A stretch of DNA of 64,000 nucleotides from Eopsaltria australis (Eukaryota; Chordata; Aves; Passeriformes; Petroicidae): the NCBI GenBank assembly GCA_034509425.1, contig JAVTVJ010000303.1, positions 1 through 64,000 on the forward strand, read 5' to 3'. The position numbers and the translations under genes are program-made. Under the pieces are notes generated by a model. That model saw only the letters and a list, made by a program, of their open reading frames with translations. It was not told the origin of the DNA and ran no database searches. This document shows, one piece after another, positions 50,391-62,513 of the stretch; the stretch's first letter is position 1, and every line of letters begins with the position of its first letter.

Positions 50391-50730
50391 CAGGAATCCC
50401 AGCCCCGTTCTCGCTTATTCATGAGTGCGCGCATGCAGGAGCGGGGAAGAGGGCCGGGAAGAATTTCTTTACGGAAAAAAAAGCAGCAGCCCCATTCCTG
50501 AGCCGCTGTTGCTATGGGCCCGCGGGGCTCACAACAGATGGCAGGAGAGCCATCCCTGCGCCCGGCTCTGAAGCTGTCCACTCAAGCATGCCATTCGCAT
50601 TCCCCGCATTCCGCCGGGACGCGGCCCCGGCGCAGGGCGGCCGATCCCCGGGACACCGCGCCGCCCTGCCCTCTCCTCTCCCCGAGGTGCCCTCGGCCGG
50701 GATGTGAGCAGCAGCGGCACGACAAATCCT
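50390..50730. promoter_or_regulatory. CpG island with an NRF1-like site
   Basis: This is a dense CpG patch (GCCCGCGGGGC, CCGCCGGGACGCGGCCCCGGCGCAGG, CACCGCGCCGCC, CCTCGGCCGGG). TGCGCGCATGCA at 50426-50437 is close to the NRF1 palindrome. On the plus strand an ATG in good context (GCTATGGG) at 50514 opens a 72-codon Pro/Arg-rich frame, with a weak donor GAT|GTGAGC near 50704. On the minus strand only a weak donor GTT|GTGAGC is seen. It is probably a promoter or enhancer CpG island; the strand is undecided. Confidence 0.5.
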
Positions 50731-53569
50731 GACGGCGTACAGGATTTCGGTACTTTCTCTTTTAAAAGTCTGAATGACTGGGAGAATGGTTTGCTGTCTT
50801 GGACACTACCTGTTTCTGCATCCTTGCAGTGGTCTGAATGGGAGTGAGAAAACAGCACCGAAGGGCCTGATCCAGACCCTAAAGTAGGGCTATGCATCTT
50901 CCTGCTCCCTGGATGAGGGGGCAGCAGTCTTCAAGACAAGGGCTTGAGATGGGGAAGGCTGGGCCGAGGCTGAGAAATTATCATCTTTGCTGCAAAGATA
51001 TCATCACATCCTAAACACTTGAGGGGAACACAGTTCAGAGCCAAAGCCACGGCTGAAAAGGATTCTCTGTCCAGCAGGTGTTACAAACAGCTGAAAAGTG
51101 TGACAGAAAGTGAGCAGAGAGAAACCAAAGATGGACTAAGAGAAGAGGCAGGTGGGGAAAAGCATGATTTAAGCAGCAGAGATGTCCAGGTGTAGAGAAA
51201 AAGGACACCAAATGCAGCAGTCAAAGTACTTTAGGTACAGGATTCTGCCTTGCTGCTCCATCTAGGCTGGAGTAGGGCAAGATCACCCGCAAGAGCCCCC
51301 ATAACATGCAAAACCTCCCCATTCCCATGGAGTTCACGGTCCCAGCCTTGCTCTTTGTGCCCTGCAAATCCTGGCCTGGGAAGCAAAGTGTGCCTCTGAC
51401 TCCCAGCAAAGCTCTCCCAAGCTGCCAGGGCACGGCCAGGCTAAGGAAAAGGCAATCCACCATCACTCCCGTTGGACACTTCATGGCAGCGTTCTGGTCT
51501 CCTACACCCAAACAACAGCCGGGCTGGCTCTGTAGTGAGGAATTTGAATGTGATTTGCCTGTCGCTTGCTGATCACACAGAACGGGGCTCTTTGGGGCTA
51601 ATTTGCATTTGGCTGCTGGAGTCACTGGGTTTTCCTTTTTCTGGGGGTGTTCCAGCGAGGATGATGGAGACAAAGGGGCAGATGCTGTGGGCTGGCCATG
51701 TGCAGCTGGCCATCGCATTGTGCTGAGCTGCAGGGCTGCTCCGAGGCAGCCTGGGAAATGTGCTCCCCGCTCTCAGGCAGGCTCAGCCCAAATCCAGCGC
51801 CGCTCTCCTTTAGGGATGGGACTCGCCTGACCTTCCTAAATGCCGTCCTCCCAAAGTGCCAGGGGGATAATGTTATTTTCTAGTTTATTTCCAATGCAGA
51901 CATGGAGCAAGCCTTAAGCTGGAGGAAAGAATCTGACTTTTGCTAAAAGTTGTTTGGGTGGCTGCATGCGCAGTCTTTTCTGTGCAGGCATGCAGGAAAT
52001 TTTCCCTCCCTCTCACACACACAATGGTTTAGATTTGGTATTTATGAGCTTAAGTTAGAAATAAAGGAGGAATGAAGTTTCCAGGTGGCTCTTTCTTTCT
52101 TTAATCTTTCCTATGTTTCTCCCTCCCTGTCTTTTCTATCAGTCTTTAATCAAATTCCTGCTGTTACTTTTATTGAACAAAGGAGATGCTGGCACAGACC
52201 TGAAGTGCCTCTGTACATGGGTTGCCCTCTAACAGCCAAGTTGCTACGATTTATTACTAAATGGTCCCTGCAGGCTGTAATTTATGAAAGGCAGAAAGAA
52301 ACATCCAAGCTTTGGCAACTGAGGTAAATGCTAATATCTGGTAATTCTTCAGCCACTTGGGTTTCTATGAAGTATTGCCTTTAGCCCTTTGAAGGCATCC
52401 AAAAGACTTCTCTTTAACACAATATAAAGTACAGGGGAAACAGTAGCATCAGACTGAGATAAATTTTTCAATTTGCTTGAAGGGGGCGACCACCAAATCT
52501 CTTTAATTCAGGCATCTCTTCAAATTTCAGATGGGAGGTTCCTCTCATTGCTGCAGCCTGGGAACATGCTCACCCCTGTAGGCATCAGGCGAGGCAGCAG
52601 GGTGATGGGATCTGTGCTGTAAAACAACTTCGTCCTTCATGCTCTGGATCCTGGTCAGCTCTGCTGCCTCAGGAATCTTTAGGGATACTCCCATGCCCAC
52701 AAGTTTTATCCCAGTATTCCGCTAGCACCATGACAACTTGCTTTGACCCGCACTGCCAGCTTTCCCTAACCAGTCTGGATCACCACAGTTTAGAGGAAAA
52801 AACAGTTACAGTTTCCCTTGAACTGCACAGCTAAAGTTTTGGCCCATACTCAAAGATGAAACAACCCCAAACAAACTTCAAATTAAAAATAGCCTAATAG
52901 CAATGAAGCAGCTAATGAGTTTAAAGATTAGTTAATGGGTTTACTAAAGGAGTTCATGTGTCAGAAAATAACCAAAATCAAAGTTCAGTGAACTTAGCTT
53001 TATGATTCATGACCAATCTAGAAGGGCGGATAGGTGTGTGTACAATATGCGACAGGTCTTCAAGGAATGCAAATTTGTGCAGGCCCAACTGGGGCTGTGC
53101 TAATCACCACCTCTCATGAACCAGCCTCTTTCACATTCCCTCTCTGCTCCCTGCAATGCTGCCATATTGATCCAACCAGAGCATATCCCAGATTGTGGGG
53201 CTGGTCCATCTCTGTCCAACAGTGATGTAAAGCGTTGGCCTGGTTTGACGCCCACTTTAAAAAACTCTCAACTTATGAAAGGTGAAGGCCAAAAAGAGTG
53301 CCATGAACTTGAGCAGAGACTCTTCCAGACTATAAAACTGCAAAATGCACCCTACGAATCGTGGTGCAGACTTGAGTCAGATCCCCGGTCGCCAAGACTC
53401 AGCGTCCCAAGTGCGCGGCATTAATACTACCCTTGGACACGAGGGTGGGGATGGTCCTAAACATGCTGTACAGCTCTGGAGGCTCTCCCAAGTTCACCTC
53501 TCCTGTGAACTTCTGGCACTTTTCTAGCCTGACGGCTGAGAGATTTGCTTAGATTGCCCAACAGCCTCG
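50731..53569. other. Intronic stretch without recognised genes
   Basis: No supported exon is visible. A second NRF1-like half palindrome, GCATGCGCA, lies at about 51964-51972, outside the island. The composition is otherwise unremarkable. Confidence 0.55.
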
Positions 53570-54010
53570 CAGTGACAGACCCCGAGCGCCGGCGCAGCAC
53601 CGGCTCCCCATTTGCTGCGAGCTCGTTTGAAACAGAAGCCGAAAAATGCCCTCCGGCACTGCATGAACACTCATTAGCTCTGATGCTCGTGACGTTTGGG
53701 ACAGAAAGAGTCCCTAAGAGTGCCGCCCTCTGTGTCCCCCAGCCCCGCGGCGCGGAGCAGCTGCCGCGCCCGGGTGGCTGTGCTGTGCCGTGCCGAGGCT
53801 GGCCAGAGGCCGCTTACCTTTGGAGCCCCGGAGCCAGGCTCAGGTGTTGCCATCCCGGAGCCGGAGGCAGCCTGCCCAGGGGAGCGCGGTGCCGGCAGCG
53901 GGGATGGCAGCGGAGCCGCGGAGCGCGGAGCCACTGCGATAACGAGTGCAGATACAGGTGCTGTGCAGAGAGGCACCTCGGCGCTAAATCCCGCAGTAAA
54001 AAGCAGGAGG
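53570..54010 (-). promoter_or_regulatory. CpG island, candidate internal promoter
   Basis: This is a GC- and CpG-rich block of about 0.4 kb (GAGCGCCGGCGCAGCACCGG, CCCGCGGCGCGGAGC, GCCGCGCCCGGG, GGAGCCGCGGAGCGCGGAG). It overlaps the candidate exon ending at 53818. A CRE-like TGACGT half site is at 53690-53695. The TATA-like box is just outside its right edge on the minus strand, which fits leftward transcription. Confidence 0.55.
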
Positions 54011-54141
54011 TTCGCTCGGCACAGGCAGCTCGGATTACTGCCCTCCTACCCAGCAGTCGTCAGCAGGCCTGACAGACAGGAGCAGAGACCGTGAGGAAAG
54101 GGGGAATGTGCTGAGTGAAAGTGTCAGTCAGCTCTGTCCCG
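53818..54141 (-). CDS. Candidate alternative first exon with start codon (M-A-T-P-E-P)
   Basis: The minus-strand exon is defined on its right by a start site predicted about 30 bases after the TATA-like box. On its left it ends at the near-perfect donor CAAAG|GTAAGC at 53818/53817. There is no ATG at all over about 290 bases until 53853, where ATG stands in strong context (TCCGGGATGG). From there 12 codons, MATPEPGSGAPK, run to the donor in phase 0. The phase does not fit the SHROOM3 exon at 1707: a direct join would give K-A-E-stop, after which the tandem ATGs could be used. A further exon, a nested gene or a leader-type short ORF are all possible. The family is unknown, and the 5' end is estimated. 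Confidence 0.35.
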
Positions 54142-54169
54142 GCTCCCCGCAGATTTGGGCTTGGCCCCT

Positions 54170-54176
54170 CTTATAA
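54170..54176 (-). promoter_or_regulatory. TATA-like box
   Basis: The minus strand reads AATTATAAGAGGGGCC, with TTATAAG at 54176-54170. It would place a start site near 54140, immediately upstream of the CpG-rich candidate exon. Confidence 0.35.
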
Positions 54177-57100
54177 TTAACACTGGGCTTTGCGAGGAGA
54201 AAGGAGAAAAGAAACTATAACAGAGAAAAAAGTGTTTTCAGCCAGCCAGGAATGATCAGTTGTTTCTCTCAAGCTCACCCCTCAAATTGCAATTGAAAAA
54301 TGTGATCGGGAGTAAGGGTGGGGATAAAAACGGTGGAGGAGAGGTGGAGCAGGGATGTTGGTCCCTGTTGCTCACTGGCCCCTAAACTAGGGCTCAGCAA
54401 TCGACTGCAGGGCTGAAAAAGATGCCACAGAAGGAGGCTGTGGGCACTGGATGAAATCCATAGAAATAATCCCAGAAGATGGCCCTGAACCCACTGGACA
54501 CATCCTGCTACAGAGGAAGTCAGCCTAATGCAGCCAGGGAGGTTCAGGTGCTCTATTCACAGACAGACTGCCTTAACATCCAAGAGAAAGCTGAAAACAT
54601 AAATTAAATATACATTAAATATATTAAATTAACATGTTTTTTCCTACCGGGAGCAAAATGGTTCCTTTCAGGCCAAACAGAACACACAATTGCATTTCCA
54701 TTTAACCCTATATAGTTCTCTTTTCCAGCCCGGCTGTAAAATCAAAACATTCACAATCTCACCACATTTTCTCTACTCCAATGTCCCCTTTACTTCATGT
54801 AAAGGGAATAAATTATCCTCTTCCACACAGTTACCTTCCTGAATGTCTCCACTCACCCCCTGACATTTCACCTGACAGTAGTAACCATTTTAAAAGCCTG
54901 GTAAACACAAAAGCCTAAGTGGTAACTCTGAGCTAACAGTCTCTTTTCAGTTTCTGAAATACGTGGTTTTTCAGCCACTATATATGATTTTAATTTCCTT
55001 ACACATTCTCAATAGGAAAACAAAAAGTTATGGTTTACTGTGCAGGTAAAACCTACCAAAAATATTTTACATACATGCACTGAAGATCAGCCCTGCCTCC
55101 CTTCTAATGCCGAAGTCAGGCAGGAAGCTGAAGAAAGGGGGATTGGAGAAAAAAAAAGTTCTATATTCTTTGTCCATCTGTGTTTGGGTGAGTTAGTCAG
55201 GCTGCCCTGCACTACACACAGGAAGAGTTGTGCATATAAAGGACCATTTGATACTGTCTGTGCAGTGTCTGCTCCTCATTGTTCTTTTGCCTGAGATATT
55301 CCATGTATCCAGCCATAAGGCAGAAACAATACCAAGGGATTTGGATGACCTGTACAAGCCCATTCATAAAAAAAGTAAAGGAGTTACAGTAATCACTACA
55401 CCCTAACATCTGTTTTGCTGAAGTAAATCCGGGCAAACACAATTTATATCAGTAGGATTACATCAGGGTTCATTAACCTCTCCTGACCCCACCTCCCTTT
55501 CAGAGGAAACCTTGGACTGAGCAGGAAAAGCAAGGAAAAGATTTTGTGTAATGATTTTATATTAGTAGCTGAGCAACTCAATATTTAACCTGGCTGTGGC
55601 TGTGCACACATACACATCTGCACACATCAGTGCCACCCAACCAAGAAACCCCTTATAAATCCCTATTTATAGTCAGCTCCTGACTTAAAAGCCATGCAAC
55701 TGCAGCTCCTTGCAGCAGGGATGATGAAATGCAGCTACTCTCAGCTTCCCCTGCAGCTACCCAGTGATGGTGTCACCCTGCACCCCTCAGCACCTGGACA
55801 GGTAACCAGAACCCCTCTCCAGTCCAAATATTTGCCCTGCGGACTAAAGGTCACCTCAGAAACCATCCCAGACAGTGAACGATGCACGGAGTGCTGGGAG
55901 AACACATGCTTGTTTGTCTGAGTTTTCATACTATTGTGATCTGATCCAGCTCCAACCTAATCCTCGGGAAATTCCAAAAGAAGGAGATTCACGCTGTAAA
56001 AGGAACTTTGTATGGCGCTGGCAGAGATTTCCCAGCTTTTCCGGAGTCACTTGCTGACAAATCCAACCCCAGGTTGATTATTGCCTGTAGAAGGCAAACT
56101 AATGCACAGATACTGGGTGAGAGGAGCAGCTAATTGGAATGGCAGTGGCTGGAAATTCCTGGGTTCCTTAGGCAGCTTCAGGTGAGGGGGTCCATCTGTA
56201 ACATCCCAGAGACAATAACACATGGTGGCTGGCATTTATTTTTTATCAAGGCATTTTCCCACTGTCCCTACCAGTGGCCTAAAACTTTCTTTTATTCAAA
56301 AATTATCTATTCAAAAAGTATCTAGATCGTCCTCACATTTATTACTCCCTGTGGTACACTTCCTAAAAGCCTGTCAGTCCTGAGCTGTAGCTAATTAAAT
56401 CCTAGACAGTAAGGATTTGCCAGTGATTTAAAAATTAAATTCTGTTCACCTCTCTGCTGCCTGTCCCTTCCTAATATGACAGGAACTGCAAACATTTTGA
56501 TGAATGGATGGAAAACTCCTCTATGAAAACACTGATGCTTGAGATATTAAAGAATGACCAGTTTGATCCAAGACACAAGGAAATTTTAAGGCCTTTCCTT
56601 ACTGGGCACAGGGTGTACAGGCCTTGGAAATCCCATCCAAACAGTGGGTGAGGCCCCTGGTGGGCTTTGGCTGGTCACACCCATTGGCACCACATGAGGA
56701 GCTGCAGACTCCAACCAAAGGCTCATTTTTTTTAGTGTTAAAAAGATGCACTCTGAAAGAGCTGAGACACAAGGAGACATGAGCAGGGGCACACTGGAAA
56801 AGTGAGGAGGAACTCACAACAAACATAAAACAGTGCTGGACACAGACCACCCTGCCAGCCCTCGAATGCCAGCTTTGGCCTCTAAGCTGTCAGTCTCAAA
56901 AATTCCGTGTGCATGAAGCCTTCCTTTCTGCTGCTCCCCCAGTCATCAGCACTGAACAAAACCCAACCCCACCGCAGAGCAGCTCTCTGGGAAGGCACTC
57001 CTGCGCTGCAGCGGAGCGGGGTGTGGGCCAACGCCAATTCTAATTAATTTCATTCACAAAACTTGGATTTATTCGATGCAATTTTTTGGCACACTGTCAA

Positions 57101-60100
57101 ATACGGTACAAAATTACATTAGTGTCATAAGAGGAAGGGATTAGCCGACAGGCTTCTTTGAAGAATTGTGTTGGCACTTGTCTTTTTGTAAAAATGCCAG
57201 CAGCTTCCCCTCTCTCCAGGAATAGCCCATTTTCTCCTGGTCAATGAGGGAAATCACAGCTCAGTGAGGGTCTGAGCCAAAGCCTTTTGGAGTCTGTGGG
57301 AATCTTTCCACCGATTTCCATGGGCTTGAATCAGCTCTGAGCTGCAGATGTCAGCTGTATTGACATCTTCCTCCCACCCTTCAACACCTTCATAGGGTCA
57401 TTTATCAGGTGGAGTGGAAGACTTTTTTCCTTTATTTTTTCCTAAAGCCTTAGTTATAGCAATCTGCTGCCAAATGAAGAACAACTCTGTAACTATGGCA
57501 TGAGTGCAAGTGTTCAGGATGTCTGGGTTTAATTCCTGATCTTGCCACTGAGGTGTTTAAAGGAGTTGATTGGAACCAGATCTTTCTGAAAATGCAGCAC
57601 TGGCCCTGGGAAGCCCACGCATCCCAGCACCTTCTCACTTTCAGCACATTCCTCAGGTCTCATCGTTGAGGCAAGGGGGCCCAGGGACAGGGATGTACCA
57701 AGAGAATCACCCAAATAACCCAAGGGATGCAGGGAATCTGTAGGAAGCGTGAAAAAGAACATGCAGATTATGGTCATAGCCAAGGATAAGCTTAATCCTT
57801 CCCTTTTGTACAGTTTTTTAGCACAACAGGAAAAGGAGGATAATGTTTTCTATCCCCACTCCTCCTTTATTTGACTTGTATTTTTAGTCTGAGGTTCTTT
57901 GAGAAGAAAAAGAATTGCAGGCTAAGCCTGAGGCAGACACAAACCACTGCCACTGAAAACAGAAAATCAACTCCCTTGAATACTGATCTATGCTAGAATA
58001 TTGTATATACCACATAAATAATACTTGAACAGGCTTCTTGTGGTCCCTGGTGTCAGAATGATTTGATACATGCTAAGAGTGCACATGTGCATCTTGGAGT
58101 AAGTAGTTTTGCTGTAAATCACAGATAGTTTGAGATTCATGCTTTGCCCAATCTCACCGGCTCTGCAAACACAAGTGTCACCATCAAAGCCCCTCGCATC
58201 CCAATCTGTGATGGCCTGAGCCCTGAAAACAACACCCTGGGAGAGATCTGCATGTTGTTGTGGGCAGAGCAAGGACCTAAAACCTTGGTAATTCTCTGCA
58301 CAACATTTTTCCTTGCTATTTCACCAGCAAATTTTAATAGAGCTTTGCATTATTTAATCCAGCCTGAAGTTGGATCCCTCCACAGTGCACTGTCCCCTCA
58401 ACAAGAATGTCTCCATATGCTGTGCCCTCTGCCCACGCTGCACCCGCAATGCTGAGGAGGAGCCTGTGAAAGGCTTTGGCTCAGGCAGTGTTTGTGCCAC
58501 AAAGGCTGTGTGGGACTTGTCCCCGTGGCCATGGGTCCCTTTGGTGGCATGGCTCTGTGTGCCACCACGCCTGGCTGCCCTAATTGCTGCTGTTAGGGAC
58601 ACGCTAGATGTCCAGCCATGTAAACAGTGTGACACTCCCGCAGCCATTCCTGCCTACTGACCTGTGCAAAAGCCTATTTTTGGTAACTGCTGCAGGCCAC
58701 TGTGGGGGCTGCAAAGCACACAAGGACATGCCCACGGTGGTTTGAGCCTTATCTTCAGCTGATCCAGGCATGCACAACACAATTAGATCAGACTGATACC
58801 ACTGAAAAGGGTCTTTTTTTAATTGCATCCAACTCTGCTTGGATACTGCAGTTGGAGAGGAAGCAACAGAAAAAAAAACAGGCTGGAAAAAATTATGCGT
58901 ATTTCACAACAAACCACATAAGTCTTATTTCTTTTGTAGCTGTAACTTTCAAAAAGCTTTTCTTCCATCTGGTTAAAGATCAACTGAATATCAAAACCTC
59001 TGTGAGGCAGTTTGCTGAGGACAGTAGGCCAGCTACACAATCCAACAAACTGGTCTCCCCAGTTTCCCATTGTGATTCATACCGACTGTTCCAAATGGGC
59101 AAACCCTGAGCAAAGCCACCTCCCCAGCATCAGCCTGTGAATTCCTCAGGCCTGATGAAACTGGCTGTGCTCATACCCACAGTGAGAGACATTTGTCGCC
59201 AGCAGTGATACGGACAAACTGAGTCACTCCCTGGGCTGCAGAGCAGCTCCTGCTCCAGCTAGTTCTGGCCTCAGCACAATTGAGTGAGAGTGTCAGCAAG
59301 GTCCCTCAGAGCACACCAGTTGCAGGCCTGAGGTGTACAGGAATGAGCAAACACACACATATCTGGGTCCATTGTCCTGGAAATGAATGGGCAAAGCAAG
59401 TGGGGAATGGGCAGAGAGGCAGGACCTGGCTGTAGGAACAGCCTTTGAAACAAGGGAGATGTGAGTAGCCCTGTTAAAGAAGCAGACAAAAGTGAACATT
59501 TGAAAACTGTCACTGAGGGCTTCTGAGCTGGGGATGAGACAAACAAAATGCAGCTAGAGAGCATCCATGAAAACTGTTAAACAGTTATCTCCCAAGTAAG
59601 GACCGTCTTAGGGAATAGGCACAGGATTTACTTAACACTGGGGCTCATTAGGTCATTCTCTGCCCTACTATAAGGTTGTGAGCAAGAAAGCAGAAAGTGT
59701 ATAAATTCACAGCTTCATGTCCTCCTCCTGCAAGCTCCTTCCTGGGGACAGCAGGACATTTGCACAGGAGTGAGAGGCAGACTGTGGCCCTCATGTACTG
59801 AATACTCTGGTGCTAGTCATTTAAACCACTGGCATTTATTAATATTAAATATCCTTTTCAGACAGCTGATTTTTCTTATCTTTATTTATTTTAGCCTTTC
59901 AGCCTTTCCTCTCACCCTGAATTTTCCCTGAATTGCCTTCACATTCCCTTTACTGAAACTATTCCCACTTTTTCCCTCCATTACACTGATCAAACTTGAG
60001 TTGATGAAGACTGATGATGGCACATCAGTTCTGACATTCCAAGGGAAATACCACATCATTGCATCAGCCAGTCTGCAGACCTGCAAGGTGTCGTAACATC

Positions 60101-62358
60101 TATTTTTGCTTAGTAAGGCATGGAGAGGCTCACCCTTTAAGAACTAAAGGCTTACCTTTGTCCTGAAATAAAAAACAAGATTAAATAGCAATCTGAGCAT
60201 GCTCTGTGGACTATGACACAATACATCTGCTTTAAAAAATGTGTGCTTTCTGTCTGATGTGATGGTTGGTGTCACCACCTCACCATTACAGAGAACTTCT
60301 GAGGTTTTCATTTGAAAAACAAACATCTAAACCTTCAAAAACATGCTGACCTGGAACATGCTCTGCAAAGAACCAGAACCACACACACCAAGAAGACTTC
60401 GCTGTTGTTTGTATACAACTTTTCAGGAGTAAACTCCGTGTCTGTGGGAGTTTGTGTCACTCCATAAGGAAGAGTTTCTGTGAATACTTAGAGCACTGGC
60501 GAAAAATTCAGGTCACAAACAGGCCAGCAAGTTTTCAAACTGTTGGTACTTGCAGCAAGAAACCCTAATCCATTTCAATTCAATCAATACGGCAAATTTA
60601 CAAAAATCAGCATCACAAGCATTCCAAAACCAATTTATTTTCAGATGATGCAGTGCTGCAAATATCATCTTGTCTGACCAACCAAACCCAACCCCAACCC
60701 CAGCAAGTTAGTGCTGCCTTTACCAGGTTTAATATCTGGGGTCAAGATAATCTGCATCTCTTTCCTCTTTTCTCACCATTCTCCTCTGGAATCCTTATTT
60801 TATCCCTTCTTACCCTCTAGAACTGGAGACAAAATCTCTTTTTCTACCCTGGCCAGTGTGCTGAGTCTGGCCACCTCTGGTGATGCAGAGAATTCAGAGA
60901 AACTTGTGACCCACTGCCCACAGAGCAGTCAGGACCTCACATTTTCTGGTTTTTGCTGCCTTCGTGGCTGAGCTCTTAGTTCGTAATTGCAATTTTTCTG
61001 TTCTAAATTTATGGATTATCACTGAGTTTTAAATGTGCACGAGGGACTCAAACTACCTTGACAAGGGAATGGTATGTGAATGTAATACCTCTAAAAGTTA
61101 ATGTGCTTGATCCTTCTAGTGATGATGAAATGAAGCCATGAAAGACTCCTAACCAAATTTTCTTCATGTTCACTATAATAATCCAAACCAGAAAAACATG
61201 AAAACCCCTTGCATACTCATTAAAAAGGGGGAAAAAGGTGAAAAGGTCTTGGGAATGTAAAAAAAATGCAGAGAAACCATTACGTCACAAACAAACAGAT
61301 TCTGTTTCCACAGTTTTGCTAAGTTAGTTTGAATTAAACATTTTGCTCAGTCAGTACAGCTGGATTACAATCTACAGAGGCTTAAAGTAAAAACCATGTG
61401 TTTTTGGAAAACACTCAAATTGCAATGAACTCCTTTCGCAAATCCTCTCCCAATGGGTGCACAAACCACATAACAGTTCTGTATATGAATATTCAGAATT
61501 TGCTGTAAGGTTACCTAAAGATGTTCTAGTTAAACAACAAAATAGAGTCAGCAAAAGCACAAAGTACAGCCCAGAGAGCAGGAGGGTGTCTGAGCTGGTC
61601 GTACCTGCCCAACTCAAGCATCACCACTCAGATGTTACTCAGTTGTTCCAATGTAGTGACCCAAAATGACACCCTTTGTTTGATTAATGGCAGCTCCTCA
61701 GCTGTGCTGATCTTTACCTAGATTCCTTTCTGGCTTAAGTGTGGAGACTGAGGACAGAGCACCCCATAAAGTGATACCAGCTATCACTTAACTGGCACAG
61801 AAAGAAACTGGACATGGCCACAGTGAAAGACATAGAGGTAGCATTTCTATTAAGGTTTTAAAAAATCAAACAGCACAAATTCCAGACCCAAACATCTTTG
61901 ATTCAAAATCCCTTATCACTCACCTGCAGAACACCAAACAGCTCCAAGTTTTGTTGAGTCCAGTGGAAATCTTTCTGCCGTCACAGCAACAGTAACAATA
62001 TGCAGCAAATGAGGCAAGAGCTATGCACAGAACTGTCACCCTTTGGCAGGGAGCCCCGGGAACTGGGGGGGAAGATGGGACTGCTTGTACATCACTGAAC
62101 GGGGATCCTGGAGTGTCGTGGGGCAAGGGAGCAGTGCAAGAGAATTGGGTGTTTCACATGCTTGGACATATCAGTGACAAAGGAGTTCTAGAAATATTGG
62201 CTTTAAAGAACAAACATTTGCCCTTGGGCTCATGCCTGTGTGCTCAAAACAAGGCTTGTGCTAAGAACAGGCCAAGCCATAGGTTTCCAGCTGGAGAAGT
62301 GAGGGGCATGGCTGGGTGGCCTGTGGGGCAGGAGTGAATGAGTGTGGCTCTTGCCTAC
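54177..62358. other. Intronic stretch without recognised genes
   Basis: I see no supported exon. An AT-rich segment at about 57030-57140 with TAATTAATTT and a few isolated CpGs could be a conserved element, but this cannot be judged from one sequence. No repeat family was recognised. Confidence 0.55.
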
Positions 62359-62513
62359 CTGCGGACGACAAGCTTCAGCTTCTTGTAGGAGCCTTTCACC
62401 AGGGAGATGGCCTCTCTCCTGGAGCTGCTCAGCTCCACCTCGTTGATGTTCACCACTTCATCACCAGCCTGCAGCTTGGAAGGCAGGGAGTCTGCCTTCC
62501 CTCCCTCTTCGAT
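62359..62513 (-). CDS. SHROOM3: SHROOM3 coding exon: C-terminal part of the PDZ domain
   Basis: This 155-base internal exon reads on the minus strand. It is preceded by a pyrimidine-rich acceptor (..TCTCTCCTGTGCAG) and followed by the donor AG|GTAGGC. It starts in phase 0 with ATC and ends two bases into a codon. The 51 codons read [12 protein letters not shown], then [18 protein letters not shown], then [18 protein letters not shown]. This is the second half of a PDZ fold: the GGKAD turn, the [11 protein letters not shown] strand pair, and the helix and last strand up to VVR. The match to recalled vertebrate SHROOM3 is close (AGDEVVxINEV, SSSRxEA, SLVKGSY); SHROOM2 and SHROOM4 differ more here. 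Shroom3 is an actin-binding, Rho-kinase-recruiting protein that drives apical constriction in epithelia, such as neural tube, lens and gut. The N-terminal PDZ half, with the carboxylate-binding loop, must lie on an exon to the right of the window. Confidence 0.94.

Larger units (their letters stand above)
1708..62358 (-). other. SHROOM3: SHROOM3 long intron between the PDZ exon and the RPHSWH exon
   Basis: The intron is 60,651 bases from donor GTAGGC at 62358 to acceptor CAG at 1708-1710, with both ends joined in phase 2. It contains all the CpG patches, repeats and candidate internal first exons listed separately. As I recall the mammalian protein, about 44 residues lie between VVRR and RSE, on a separate exon with the same phase at both ends. 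I searched this interval by eye for that segment (especially its tryptophan-glycine and KHR end) and did not find it. Either the bird gene lacks it, it has diverged, or I missed it. Confidence 0.85.
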
